DNA of 64,000 bases, taken from assembly GCF_024345225.1 (NCBI RefSeq), contig NZ_BROD01000001.1, forward strand, positions 2,552,362 to 2,616,361. The letters run 5' to 3'. Below the pieces are notes generated by a model. The model was not told the DNA's origin, ran no database searches, and saw only the letters and a list, made by a program, of their open reading frames with translations. Position numbers and translations under genes: made by a program. The stretch's first letter is position 1; each line of letters opens with the position of its first letter. Origin of the DNA: Clostridium sp. TW13. GTDB lineage: Bacteria > Bacillota > Clostridia > Clostridiales > Clostridiaceae. Positions 26,213 through 34,760 of the stretch are shown in pieces.

Positions 26213-26878
26213 CTACTCAACTACTTTTCCATCTTTTATTTTAATGATTCTATCTGCATTTTCAGCTATAGATAAATCATGGGTTATAACTATTGCTGTT
26301 TGATTATACTTTCTAATTGAAAGTTTCAACATCTCCATGATTTCCTTTGAAGTTTCACTGTCTAGGTTTCCTGTTGGCTCATCTGCTAAAATTATAGCTG
26401 GTTTATTTATCAAAGCTCTTGCTAAAGCTACTCTTTGTTGTTGTCCACCTGAAAGTTCTGAAGGTAGATGATTCAATCTATCCTCTAAACCAAGAGTTTT
26501 TACTAAATCCTTAAAATATTCATCATCAACTTTTTGATGGTCAAGTAATGCTGGCATCTTTATATTTTCTTCTACAGATAAAACTGGAATCAAGTTAAAA
26601 GATTGAAACACAAAACCAATCTTCCTTCTTCTAAATATAGCTAAGCTCTCTTCTTTCAACTTGTATATATCTTGATTATCAATAATTACACTCCCATAGG
26701 TTGGACGATCCACTCCTCCAATTTGATGCAACAAAGTACTCTTTCCAGATCCACTGGCACCTACTACTGCTACAAACTCACCTTTGTTTACCTCAAGGCT
26801 AACATTATCTAGAGCAACAACCTTATTGTCTTTCTTTCCATAAATCTTGCTTAATCTTTCAGTTTTTATTACAACCAT
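26213..26878 (-). CDS. ABC transporter ATP-binding protein (MacB/LolD type)
   Basis: A 221-residue ATPase with Walker A GASGSGKST, Q loop VFQSFNLIP, signature LSGGQQQRVALARAL, Walker B IILADEPTGNLD and the switch histidine in VITHD. It is first in the operon ATPase-permease-regulator-kinase. It powers the FtsX permease immediately downstream. Confidence 0.93.
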   Translation of the reverse strand: MVVIKTERLSKIYGKKDNKVVALDNVSLEVNKGEFVAVVGASGSGKSTLLHQIGGVDRPTYGSVIIDNQDIYKLKEESLAIFRRRKIGFVFQSFNLIPVLSVEENIKMPALLDHQKVDDEYFKDLVKTLGLEDRLNHLPSELSGGQQQRVALARALINKPAIILADEPTGNLDSETSKEIMEMLKLSIRKYNQTAIVITHDLSIAENADRIIKIKDGKVVE

Positions 26879-27009
26879 TTTAATTTCCCCCTGTCATTCA
26901 TCATACTCATATAATACAATCCAAATATTACTGTAAGGTTTAATGAATTATAACAATTTTGTAATAAAACATCTCCAAAAAATAAAAAAGTTATAATAAA
27001 ATTTTCCAA

Positions 27010-27795
27010 TTACAACTTTTCGAATAACTTTTTAATTTCTACATCTGTCAACAATCGATACTGCCCTTTTTCCAATGATTCATCTAACCTTAATCCACCA
27101 ATAGAAACTCTCTTTAAATACACCACATAGCAGCCTACTGCCTTTAGCATACGTTTCACTTGGTGCTTACGTCCCTCCGAAATTGTAAGATATCCAGAGA
27201 TAACTGGTTGATTATATTGGTTTGAATCTATATTAGATAAATTCTCAATAGACATTTCATTTTTAAGTTCTTTATACATTCCACATTTCTGCACTTCTAT
27301 TTTCGCAGGTTTCGTTAGTATTTGACCTTTACCTATGTAAATTCCTTGCTCTAATTGCTTCCTATCTTCCTCGTCTAAAGAACCCAACGCCCAAAAAAAA
27401 TAAGTTTTTTCAACATGCTTTTCTGGGTACATTAATTTATGTTCAAATTCACCATCGTTAGTAAATAGCAATAATCCTTCTGTATCTTTATCTAATCGTC
27501 CAACATGAAATACTCCATTCATGTTAACATCATCAAAAAAATCAAAAACTGTTTTATTAACTTTATCCCTTCTTGCAGTAATATAGCCAGCAGGCTTATT
27601 AAACATATAATATACCTTTCCAGTATAAACAACCACTTTACCAAGATACTCAATAACATCAGATTTTTCGTTAATTTCTATTGCTGGTTCAATTATCACT
27701 TCTCCATTTACTTTAACCATGCCTTCTTTAATATAATTCCTAACATTTTTTCGCCTTCCAACAGATGATTCTGATAAAAATTTGTCTAATCTCAT
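27010..27795 (-). CDS. RsuA/RluB-family pseudouridine synthase
   Basis: A 261-residue enzyme. An N-terminal S4 RNA-binding domain (RLDKFLSESSVGRRKNVRNYI) is followed by the catalytic domain with the invariant Asp in HVGRLDKDTEGLLLFTNDGE. A C-terminal motif EGRKHQVKRMLKAVGCYVVYLKR-type closes the fold. It isomerises a uridine in ribosomal RNA; the exact site (16S or 23S) is not readable. Monocistronic. Confidence 0.9.
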   Translation of the reverse strand: MRLDKFLSESSVGRRKNVRNYIKEGMVKVNGEVIIEPAIEINEKSDVIEYLGKVVVYTGKVYYMFNKPAGYITARRDKVNKTVFDFFDDVNMNGVFHVGRLDKDTEGLLLFTNDGEFEHKLMYPEKHVEKTYFFWALGSLDEEDRKQLEQGIYIGKGQILTKPAKIEVQKCGMYKELKNEMSIENLSNIDSNQYNQPVISGYLTISEGRKHQVKRMLKAVGCYVVYLKRVSIGGLRLDESLEKGQYRLLTDVEIKKLFEKL

Positions 27796-27828
27796 ATGTT
27801 ATCACTTCTCTTCCTATGTATAACTTTA

Positions 27829-27986
27829 GGCATCTTCAAAAAATAAGTAAGTCCATATACTAGTCTATTTTCAGTTATACTGCGTCAACAGAACCCTTAG
27901 ATAGCTCGCTATCTGCGGAACCTGTTTCCTTGTTTAACTAAAAATATCCGTCGCATATTTGGACTTGTTATTTATTTTCAGATGCC
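27829..27986. repeat. Palindromic MITE-like element, family 1 (full-length copy)
   Basis: A 158-bp element with imperfect terminal inverted repeats: GGCATCTTCAAAAAATAAGT at the left and ACTTGTTATTTATTTTCAGATGCC-type at the right. An AGATAGC-TC-GCTATCT palindrome sits in its centre. There is no ORF. Shorter copies or fragments lie at 1374, 21555, 28201, 28474, 29616, 56200 and 56741. The rest of the 27796-28282 gap is AT-rich, without recognisable signals apart from the short copy at 28201. Confidence 0.75.
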
Positions 27987-28200
27987 TTATCTTCTTTACC
28001 TACAACTGTAGTATATCATATTACTAAAAAATCTTTGTAATAAGTAAAGTTTCAAATACTTAAACTTAATTATTCATTTAATCTTCACCACACTTAACAA
28101 TTGTTCCTTTGTATAGGAGTTTAAACTATAGTAATTCCTCTATTATCTAGGCATAAATAATAATATTTTTTAGTAATGTGGATAAGCTAATATAGTATTC

Positions 28201-28257
28201 TAGGCATCTGAAAATAAACAAACTAGCATATAAAACAATTTGCTTTCAGATGCCCTA
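28201..28257. repeat. Palindromic repeat, family 1 (ends-only copy)
   Basis: TAGGCATCTGAAAATAAA and TTTGCTTTCAGATGCCCTA form the arms of a 57-bp hairpin. It is located 25 bp upstream of the first small hydrophilic gene, so it may shape that gene's transcript. Confidence 0.65.
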
Positions 28258-28282
28258 ATTATTTTATTAGGAGGGATTCTAT

Positions 28283-28453
28283 ATGGATAATAATAAGAAT
28301 AGACTTAAAGATCGACCAAAATCAAATGCTGAATTAAGAAAAATGTATTGTGAGGCTGGTGCTGAAATAGGAATTGAACATGGCGAAAAGAACGGCGCTC
28401 ATGCAAATGGTAAGAAATTCACCAAGAGATCAAAATTATCACATAATAAATAA
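28283..28453 (+). CDS. Small hydrophilic protein, 56 residues
   Basis: A small gene preceded by AGGAGGG at good spacing. The protein begins MDNNKNRLKDRPKSNAELRK and is highly charged, with a Lys-rich tail (GKKFTKRSKLSHNK). It has one cysteine, no hydrophobic segment and no recognised domain. The composition recalls small basic spore-core or stress proteins, but no family could be assigned. Family 1 palindromes lie on both sides. It is followed 61 bp later by a second small hydrophilic gene on the same strand with an equally strong ribosome binding site. Confidence 0.65.
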   Translation: MDNNKNRLKDRPKSNAELRKMYCEAGAEIGIEHGEKNGAHANGKKFTKRSKLSHNK

Positions 28454-28473
28454 CTCAATATACTAGAGAGCAT

Positions 28474-28500
28474 TAGGCATCTGAAAATAAATATTATAAT
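28474..28500. repeat. Palindromic repeat, family 1 (left-end fragment)
   Basis: CATTAGGCATCTGAAAATAAA matches the family 1 end. No right arm is present. It lies between the two small genes, directly before the second ribosome binding site. Confidence 0.5.
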
Positions 28501-28514
28501 GGGAGGAAATACAT

Positions 28515-28706
28515 ATGAAAGATATAAAGAATACTAAAGATAGTTCTTGGAATGAAACAACTTCCGATCCATCATCACATAATTCTTTGGGTGCAACAGC
28601 TTCTGATCCATCATCACCTAATTATCGTGAAATAGAAAAAAATAAGGCTATCCAAGATAGTCCTTATGGAAAATACGAGCCATCTGTACATACAACTCAT
28701 AAATAG
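28515..28706 (+). CDS. Small Ser/Pro/Asp-rich protein, 63 residues
   Basis: A 63-residue hydrophilic protein with an internal tandem repeat (ETTSDPSSHNSLGA and ATASDPSSPNYREI). There is no cysteine, hydrophobic segment or known domain, and it is probably disordered. GGGAGGAAAT is placed well for the ATG at 28515, and a strong terminator follows the stop, so it is likely expressed. It is the second gene of a possible two-gene unit with the 56-residue protein. Function unknown. Confidence 0.65.
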   Translation: MKDIKNTKDSSWNETTSDPSSHNSLGATASDPSSPNYREIEKNKAIQDSPYGKYEPSVHTTHK

Positions 28707-28711
28707 TACAA

Positions 28712-28747
28712 AAAAATATATCTTCCTAAAAAGGAAGATATATTTTT
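28712..28747 (+). terminator. Terminator of the small-gene pair
   Basis: A 16-bp stem AAAAATATATCTTCCT / AGGAAGATATATTTTT with a 4-base loop. Confidence 0.85.
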
Positions 28748-28774
28748 AACTTGTTGAATTAAATCATTATGAAT

Positions 28775-29062
28775 TTATATAACTTTTTTGTATAAATTCA
28801 TTTCTGCTTCCTTTTCCATTAGAGTTCCTAACATAGGAACAATTTCACGGAAATGTTTTGAGGCCATATGATTGTCTAGTGATTGATTATCTTCCCACTC
28901 TTCTATCATAGTTAAAATTTTAGGATCTTTAATATCTTGATGTAATTCATATTTTATGCAACCTGTTTCTTTTCTTGTTGCTTCTACTAATTTTTTAGCA
29001 CTTTCTAAAAATATATTGATCTTATCCTCTTTAACAAAATGCTTTGCTACAACTTTAATCAT
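28775..29062 (-). CDS. Antibiotic biosynthesis monooxygenase (ABM) domain protein
   Basis: A 95-residue single ABM domain of ferredoxin-like fold: VVAKHFVKEDKINIFLESAK, TGCIKYELHQDIKDP, EEWEDNQSLDNHMASKHF. Such small dimers act on quinones or are cofactor-free monooxygenases (YgiN-like); in an anaerobe a quinone- or aldehyde-related role is more likely. It lies 30 bp after the nitroreductase gene on the same strand, so the two probably form one redox-detoxification operon. Confidence 0.85.
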   Translation of the reverse strand: MIKVVAKHFVKEDKINIFLESAKKLVEATRKETGCIKYELHQDIKDPKILTMIEEWEDNQSLDNHMASKHFREIVPMLGTLMEKEAEMNLYKKVI

Positions 29063-29092
29063 TCCTGTATCCTCCTATAGAATTGTTATTTA

Positions 29093-29599
29093 CTATTTCC
29101 AACTTTCATAATGAACCCTTTCTGCATCATATCTATCCACAAATTCATTCTTTTGATTGTCTGGATATCCAACTGAGATTAAAGCAAAAGGTTTAATATT
29201 ATCTGGCAAGTTAAACATCTCTTTTACGTTATCTACTACTGAATCTGCTGTTGCAACTCCAAGCCAAACAGCTCCAAGATTAAGATGTGTAGCTTCTAAA
29301 AGAATGTTTTGTGCTGCAGCTCCCATATCTTGTTGCCAAGCAGTAGGTACTCTAAATTTATCACTATTGGCTAAAAGTACAAAAGTAACTGCAGAACCTG
29401 CAACTAATTTTGAGTACGGACTCACCAATGATAATTTATTTAAATTGTTCTTATCTTCAACTACTATAAACTCCCATGGTTGTTGATTAGCTGCTGAAGG
29501 AGCTTGCATTGCTGCTCTTAAAAGCTCATCTATCTTTTCCCTTTCAACTGGTCTGTCTTCATACTTTCTTATACTTCTTCTATTAAATATTTCTTTCAT
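29093..29599 (-). CDS. Nitroreductase family flavoprotein
   Basis: A 168-residue FMN-dependent oxidoreductase. The FMN-binding N-terminus is FNRRSIRKYEDRPVE, and the PSAANQQPWEFIVVED and GAAAQNILLEATHLNLGAVWLG segments are typical. The start at 29599 has GGAGGG upstream; the TTG at 29614 would place that ribosome binding site inside the gene. It probably reduces nitro- or quinone-like compounds with NAD(P)H. A MarR regulator lies upstream on the same strand and may control it. Confidence 0.9.
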   Translation of the reverse strand: MKEIFNRRSIRKYEDRPVEREKIDELLRAAMQAPSAANQQPWEFIVVEDKNNLNKLSLVSPYSKLVAGSAVTFVLLANSDKFRVPTAWQQDMGAAAQNILLEATHLNLGAVWLGVATADSVVDNVKEMFNLPDNIKPFALISVGYPDNQKNEFVDRYDAERVHYESWK

Positions 29600-29615
29600 T
29601 ATAAATCCCTCCAAT

Positions 29616-29688
29616 TAAGCATCTGAAAATAAATAACAAGTCTAAATAGACTATCATATGGACTTACTTATTTTTTGAAGATGCCTTA
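29616..29688. repeat. Palindromic repeat, family 1 (short complete copy)
   Basis: A 73-bp hairpin with ends AAGCATCTGAAAATAAATAA and TTATTTTTTGAAGATGCCTT, between the nitroreductase and MarR genes. Confidence 0.75.
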
Positions 29689-29746
29689 TATTATATTTAG
29701 ATGTACATACAACTATAAGCTTAACATATTTCCTACTTATTAAAAG

Positions 29747-30181
29747 CTAACATTTGCCTTCAAACTTGTTTGCAACTTTATTTATGGCTATGGCAAGTTC
29801 TTGATTTTCTTCTTCAGATAAAATGCTTGAATATCTTTCATGTAGGTTCTGCCACGCCTTACTTATACAAGGTATTAGCTCTACTCCTTTTTTTGTTAAA
29901 GAAATCAATGTAGTTTTACCATCACTTCTTCTAATTACCAAGTTTTTATTTTCAAGTTTATCTATAAATCTTGTTATGGTAGAAGGGGTCATATGAAGTT
30001 TTTCAGATATTTCCTTCTGACTAATTTCTGTATTTTCATTTACAATACAAATTAAAAAAGCATAAGTTGGTGAAAGCCCCGTTATTCTAAATTCTTCGTC
30101 TGCCATCTTACTTATTGATCTTGCTAGCTTATTTGAAGCAAAATATAAACATCCACTTAATGATTCATTTATATCTGTCAT
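29747..30181 (-). CDS. MarR family transcriptional regulator
   Basis: A 144-residue winged-helix regulator. The DNA-binding region is NTEISQKEISEKLHMTPSTI, followed by FIDKLENKNLVIRR and the wing DGKTTLISLTKKG. The helical dimerisation ends are normal. It lies upstream of the nitroreductase/ABM pair on the same strand, with only a palindromic repeat between. MarR proteins often control such detoxification genes, so that pair is the likely target. Confidence 0.9.
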   Translation of the reverse strand: MTDINESLSGCLYFASNKLARSISKMADEEFRITGLSPTYAFLICIVNENTEISQKEISEKLHMTPSTITRFIDKLENKNLVIRRSDGKTTLISLTKKGVELIPCISKAWQNLHERYSSILSEEENQELAIAINKVANKFEGKC

Positions 30182-30584
30182 ATATTTCTCTCTTTCTATA
30201 TAAAAATTATATATTTAATTAATAATCTAATATTTTATATAACATTATACCACCAGTAAAATTTATACCAAATATTAGTGTTACCTTACGTTTTAAACTA
30301 AGAACTTTTATATTGTTTGTACATACACATGATAATATAGTATTATTATACTTATGTCAATACTACTTAAAATTTTTAACAAGGATGTGTAAAAATAATT
30401 TATATTCTCTCCCCTTGGTAAATTATTATATTGTATGATATCATTAAGAGATTCAAATAATAGAATGAAATAAATTTAATATATACGTTTTAAACAACAT
30501 TTCGCATCAATAAACAGTGAAGTATACTTAAATATATAGTTTATTTATTAGAATATATATAATACATAATGAAAGGAAAATATT
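30182..30584. other. Gap between the divergent MarR and DEAD-box genes
   Basis: A 403-bp AT-rich stretch. A promoter for the MarR gene is visible on the minus strand (TTGGTA at 30266-30271, a 16-base spacer and TATAAT at 30244-30249). The long leader of the helicase gene has no structure I can name; clear cold-shock boxes were not seen. Confidence 0.5.
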
Positions 30585-31688
30585 ATGAATTTTAAAGAAT
30601 TAGGAATTAACAATGAAATTTGTGACATATTAAAAAAATCAGGCATAACCGAAGCTACACCTATTCAGGAACAGAGCATTCCAGCCATAAAAGCAGGGAG
30701 AGATGTAATAGCTGAAGCTCAAACAGGCACAGGAAAAACCCTTGCTTTTTTACTACCTATCTTTGAGAACATCTCTCCCTCTGTAAATGAAACGCAAGCT
30801 TTAATAATAACTCCAACAAGAGAACTTGCTATCCAAATCACTGAGCAAGCAAAAAAATTGCAGGATGGTAAAAACATTAATGTTTTAGCTGCATACGGAG
30901 GAAAGGACATCGGTGCTCAGCTAAAGAAATTAAAGAATGGTGTTCACCTTATTATTGCAACTCCAGGAAGACTTCTAGATCATATAAAAAGAAATACTGT
31001 AAACCTAAAAAAGCTAAAAACCTTAGTTTTAGATGAAGCAGATCAAATGTTGCTTATGGGATTTAAAAATGAAGTAGAATCAATAATTAAAGAAAGTTCT
31101 AAATCACATCAAACCCTATGTTTTTCTGCTACTATGGATTCAGCTGTGAAAAAATTAGCCTATAGATATATGTCAGATCCATTAGTAGTTACGATAGAAA
31201 AAGTAAAGGTCACTCTTGAGAACATACATCAGGAAGTTGTTGAAACTTTAGATAGAGAAAAACGTAATGCTTTATGTACAGTTCTTGAGCAAGATAATCC
31301 TTTTATGGCTATTATATTCTGCAGAACTAAAAGAAGAGCTGATGAATTAGAGTTAGCTCTACATCAACGTGGGTTTGACTGCGAAAAAATACATAGTGAT
31401 GTTCCTCAGCCTAAACGTGAACGTATAATGAAAGCTTTTAGAAATGCTGATATTCAATACTTGATTGCCACAGATGTAGCTTCAAGAGGTCTTGATATCA
31501 ATGGTGTTACCCATATATATAATTATGATATTCCTGAAAAATCAGAAACCTATATACATCGTATTGGTAGAACTGGTAGAGCCGGTGAAGAAGGCTACAC
31601 TTGTCTTTTCGTAGATCCAAAAGACACCAGAATTTTAGAAGAAATAGAAACAAAAATCAAACTTAAGATTCCTAGAAGATCGTTATAA
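30585..31688 (+). CDS. DEAD-box ATP-dependent RNA helicase
   Basis: A 367-residue core helicase with all motifs in order: Q motif (EATPIQEQSIPAI), motif I AQTGTGKT, Ia PTREL, Ib TPGR, II DEAD, III SAT, IV IIFC, V ATDVASRGLD, VI HRIGRTGR. It ends about 35 residues after motif VI, without the C-terminal RNA-binding domain of CshA or DbpA. Firmicutes use such helicases in RNA decay and ribosome assembly, often in the cold. Monocistronic, with a good AAAGGAAAA ribosome binding site. Confidence 0.93.
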   Translation: MNFKELGINNEICDILKKSGITEATPIQEQSIPAIKAGRDVIAEAQTGTGKTLAFLLPIFENISPSVNETQALIITPTRELAIQITEQAKKLQDGKNINVLAAYGGKDIGAQLKKLKNGVHLIIATPGRLLDHIKRNTVNLKKLKTLVLDEADQMLLMGFKNEVESIIKESSKSHQTLCFSATMDSAVKKLAYRYMSDPLVVTIEKVKVTLENIHQEVVETLDREKRNALCTVLEQDNPFMAIIFCRTKRRADELELALHQRGFDCEKIHSDVPQPKRERIMKAFRNADIQYLIATDVASRGLDINGVTHIYNYDIPEKSETYIHRIGRTGRAGEEGYTCLFVDPKDTRILEEIETKIKLKIPRRSL

Positions 31689-31801
31689 AATCTGCTATAA
31701 ACTATTTAATTTTGTGTCTGTATAAAGTATAATTTATTATATATTTTACCAATTGCTTTTAAGCATATTGGTAAAAGTTTAAATGACAGGGGGAAATTTA
31801 A

Positions 31802-32908
31802 ATTTTAGAAAACATTGAATTTATTATATTATTGAAATTAATACTTATAGCATATATTGTTAGAGATGGTTTTACCAATGATCTATCACTTGTATTAATA
31901 ATAGGATTTATGCTATCTTTTATAATTTCATCTTTTGGCAGAAAATTTATAAAAAAGCAATTTAGAATTATAGTTTGTATATTTGAAGTGGGATTATCAG
32001 CCTACTTTGCAATCCATTATATTCCTTGTGCAATTTTTATATGCTCTGTAGCCTTAATGGAATATCTCATTGTAGAAAGAAATTTGGTATTGCTAGGTTC
32101 TATAGGTGCATTTATACCTCTCTTTTTTAACAATGTTCAAAATATATCACAAGAACAAATCTTAATAACCCTTCTTTTGATTATAACTATAGTTTGTAAT
32201 CATAGGAATACAATTAAGATACTAAACTTAAGAGAGGATGATGAAATTAAGCGAAATTTAATACACTCTCTGGAACGTAAATTGATTCAAGAGAAAGAGG
32301 TGCACGGTCAAGATCTTTATACTGCTAGACTCGAAGAAAGAAATAAAATTTCTGGAAGACTACATGATAAACTTGGACATACAATTTCAGCAGTGCTTCT
32401 CCAACTAGAAGCTGTAAAGTTTATAATCAATATGGATAATAAAAAAGGTAATGAAATGTTAGATAGCTCTATCGAAACCTTACGTTCAGGCATGGATGAT
32501 ATACGAATGACTCTAAGAAATATACGACCAGCTCAAGAAGAACTAGGTATAAATAGAATAAAGCTTATATTAGAAGAAAAAACAAAAAATACAAACATAA
32601 ACTTTAAACTTTCATATAACGGAGACTTGGATAATATTTCAGCTTCAACCTGGTTATTATTTATCAACAGCGTAATGGAGCTCTCCACCAACTCAATTAA
32701 ATATGCTCGTTGTAATTTAATTGAAGTTAAAATAGATATACTAAGAAAAATAATTAAGCTTGAAGTTAAAGATAATGGAAACGGAACAGCTAAATTCAAA
32801 AAAGGCATAGGATTATCCAATATAGAAGATAAAGTCACCTCTGCTGGCGGTAAGCTTATTATAAATAGTGATAATGGTTTTTCAACAATACTATTGATTC
32901 CATATTAA
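31802..32908 (+). CDS. LnrJ-like NarL-type sensor histidine kinase
   Basis: A membrane kinase with four or five helices in residues 1-125 and no extracellular domain. It has a HisKA_3 domain (LEERNKISGRLHDKLGHTIS) and an HATPase domain (DNGNGTAKFKKGIGLSNIEDK). The only standard start codon in frame, TTG at 31832, has no ribosome binding site and would cut the first helix. An ATT at 31802 lies 8 bases after AGGGGG and follows an in-frame stop, giving LENIEFIILLKLILIAY as the first helix. An ATT start is therefore proposed; it yields 368 residues. With the genes after it, this resembles the linearmycin-sensing LnrJK-LMN system of B. subtilis. Confidence 0.85.
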   Translation: MLENIEFIILLKLILIAYIVRDGFTNDLSLVLIIGFMLSFIISSFGRKFIKKQFRIIVCIFEVGLSAYFAIHYIPCAIFICSVALMEYLIVERNLVLLGSIGAFIPLFFNNVQNISQEQILITLLLIITIVCNHRNTIKILNLREDDEIKRNLIHSLERKLIQEKEVHGQDLYTARLEERNKISGRLHDKLGHTISAVLLQLEAVKFIINMDNKKGNEMLDSSIETLRSGMDDIRMTLRNIRPAQEELGINRIKLILEEKTKNTNINFKLSYNGDLDNISASTWLLFINSVMELSTNSIKYARCNLIEVKIDILRKIIKLEVKDNGNGTAKFKKGIGLSNIEDKVTSAGGKLIINSDNGFSTILLIPY

Positions 32909-33025
32909 ATTGTAATATGGATAATCATATTTTGGAGAGTTATCTGAATACTATAAAATTTCAAAGCTTATCAACATTGTTTTAAAACATAACAAAAAAT
33001 ATAAATTATGAAACGGGGATAAATT

Positions 33026-33664
33026 ATGGGAATTAAATTAATTTTAGCAGATGATGATACACTAATTAGAGAGAGTTTAAAAATCATCTTATCTACTGAT
33101 AAAGATATTGAAGTTCTACAAACATTTGAAAATGGTAAAGATGCTGTGGATTATACTTTAAATAATCAAGTGGATATTGCGCTCCTTGATGTAAGAATGC
33201 CTTTGCTTAATGGTGTACAAGCTACGAAGGAAATTTCCAATAGAACTGAAACAAAGGTTGTAATTTTAACTACCTTTGATGAGGATGAGTATATTAAAGA
33301 CGGACTAAAGTATGGTGCTAAAGGCTATCTTTTAAAAAACACTCATCCAGAAAAAATTATTAAAACCATACACATGGTTCATGAGGGAAATTGTGTATTT
33401 CAAGAAGAGGTTTTAAACAAAATATCTGATAACATTCAAAATAAAACTGAAGCTAAAACTAGCCATATTGATGAAAGCTTGTTTACTGACAGAGAATTAG
33501 AAGTCATGGTGGCAATCGCAGATGGTTTAAACAATAAAGACATTGCAAAGACTTTATTCATCTCAGAGGGAACAGTTAAAAACTATATTACCTCCATTTT
33601 TCAAAAGACAGGCTTAGAACATAGAACCCAAATAGCTATTTACTACTTAACAGGAAAAAAGTAA
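33026..33664 (+). CDS. NarL/LuxR-family response regulator (LnrK-like)
   Basis: A 212-residue regulator. The receiver domain has D55 in IALLDVRMPLLNG and the lysine in GYLLKNTHPEKI. The C-terminal LuxR helix-turn-helix is LFTDRELEVMVAIADGLNNK, then FISEGTVKNYITSIFQKTG. It follows its kinase by 117 bp and precedes an ABC-2 exporter operon by about 150 bp, which is its likely target. A strong terminator separates it from those genes. Confidence 0.93.
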   Translation: MGIKLILADDDTLIRESLKIILSTDKDIEVLQTFENGKDAVDYTLNNQVDIALLDVRMPLLNGVQATKEISNRTETKVVILTTFDEDEYIKDGLKYGAKGYLLKNTHPEKIIKTIHMVHEGNCVFQEEVLNKISDNIQNKTEAKTSHIDESLFTDRELEVMVAIADGLNNKDIAKTLFISEGTVKNYITSIFQKTGLEHRTQIAIYYLTGKK

Positions 33665-33725
33665 AGAATGCCTTTTGTCTACATCTAATAAAATATTTTA
33701 TGACTTTTGTCATGGTACGATTATG

Positions 33726-33758
33726 ACCTTTGCTGGATTTTTCAGCAAAGGTTTTTTT
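33726..33758 (+). terminator. Terminator after the response regulator gene
   Basis: A 10-bp stem ACCTTTGCTG / CAGCAAAGGT followed by TTTTTTTG. The exporter operon therefore needs its own promoter, presumably in 33759-33800, or read-through. Confidence 0.88.
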
Positions 33759-33813
33759 GTATACTTATATCATAGATTAGGAACCGAAAAGAAATTGATT
33801 GGAGGAAATAAAA

Positions 33814-34749
33814 ATGAGTATTATAGAAATAAAAAATTTGACTAAAAAGTTTGATGACACAATAGTGGTTGATAATATTAATCTTAACATAGAGAAAGGT
33901 GAAATTTTTGGACTTCTAGGACCTAATGGTGCTGGTAAAAGTACTACTATAAGCATGATATGCTCTCTTTTACATCCTACCTCTGGAAGCATAGAACTTC
34001 TTGGAGTTAACGCTAAAAAGAATTCTACAGAAGTGAAAAAATCTTTAGGCTTAGTACCTCAAAACATAGCTTTATACAAAGAGTTTACAGCCTATGAAAA
34101 TATTAAATTCTTTGGAGAACTGTATGGTTTAAGAGGTACAAACCTTAAAGAAGGAATCGAAAAAGCATTAAATTTTACAGGATTATCAGAATTTAAAGAT
34201 AAGAAGGCAAAAACTTTTTCAGGTGGCATGCTTAGAAGATTGAATATAGCTTGTGCAATTATCCATAAACCCAAAATAATAATAATGGATGAACCTACTG
34301 TAGGTATTGATCCTCAGTCAAGAAATCATATCATGGAAGCAGTAAGGGAGCTAAACCAAAATGGTACAACCGTAATATATACTACTCACTATATGGAAGA
34401 AGTCGAAGCTTTATGTTCTAAGATTGCTATAATCGACAAAGGAAAGATTATAGCTGAAGGTACTAAAGAAGAGCTTAAAGATATGATTAGCGATAAAAGA
34501 ACTCTTGCTGTTACAGTTAATGATGTATATGAGCTTAATATAAACAAAATCAATAATGTTGAAGGAGTAATGGAAGTAAGTATTGATGAAAATACAATTT
34601 TAATTAACTCTTCAAAAGAAGTAAGTAATTTAGATAAAATTATCAGAGTCATTGAAGATCAAGGTGCAAAAATTCTAGATTTAGGCTTTAAAGAAGTTTC
34701 TCTTGAAACTGTATTCTTATCTTTAACTGGCAGAAGTCTAAGAGATTAG
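33814..34749 (+). CDS. ABC exporter ATP-binding protein (LnrL-like)
   Basis: A 311-residue ATPase, the same length as B. subtilis LnrL. It has Walker A GPNGAGKST, signature FSGGMLRRLNIACAI, Walker B IIIMDEPTVGID and H-loop YTTHYMEE. The C-terminal 90-residue extension is typical of drug exporters. The start at 33814 has GGAGGAAAT upstream; the TTG at 33799 would overlap it. First of three exporter genes. Confidence 0.92.
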   Translation: MSIIEIKNLTKKFDDTIVVDNINLNIEKGEIFGLLGPNGAGKSTTISMICSLLHPTSGSIELLGVNAKKNSTEVKKSLGLVPQNIALYKEFTAYENIKFFGELYGLRGTNLKEGIEKALNFTGLSEFKDKKAKTFSGGMLRRLNIACAIIHKPKIIIMDEPTVGIDPQSRNHIMEAVRELNQNGTTVIYTTHYMEEVEALCSKIAIIDKGKIIAEGTKEELKDMISDKRTLAVTVNDVYELNINKINNVEGVMEVSIDENTILINSSKEVSNLDKIIRVIEDQGAKILDLGFKEVSLETVFLSLTGRSLRD

Positions 34750-34760
34750 GAGGTATATTT

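Noticed and set aside
23639-26878. ABC-FtsX plus two-component genes as a BceAB-BceRS module
   Set aside because: The permease has the two-half eight-helix FtsX layout of 854 residues and the kinase has a 70-residue outer loop, unlike BceB (ten helices, about 650 residues) and the loop-less BceS; only a functional analogy is kept.
28201-28257. Considered as a CRISPR repeat unit together with other GGCATCTGAAAA copies
   Set aside because: The copies are inverted, spaced irregularly by hundreds to thousands of bases and have no spacers or cas genes; they are dispersed palindromes.
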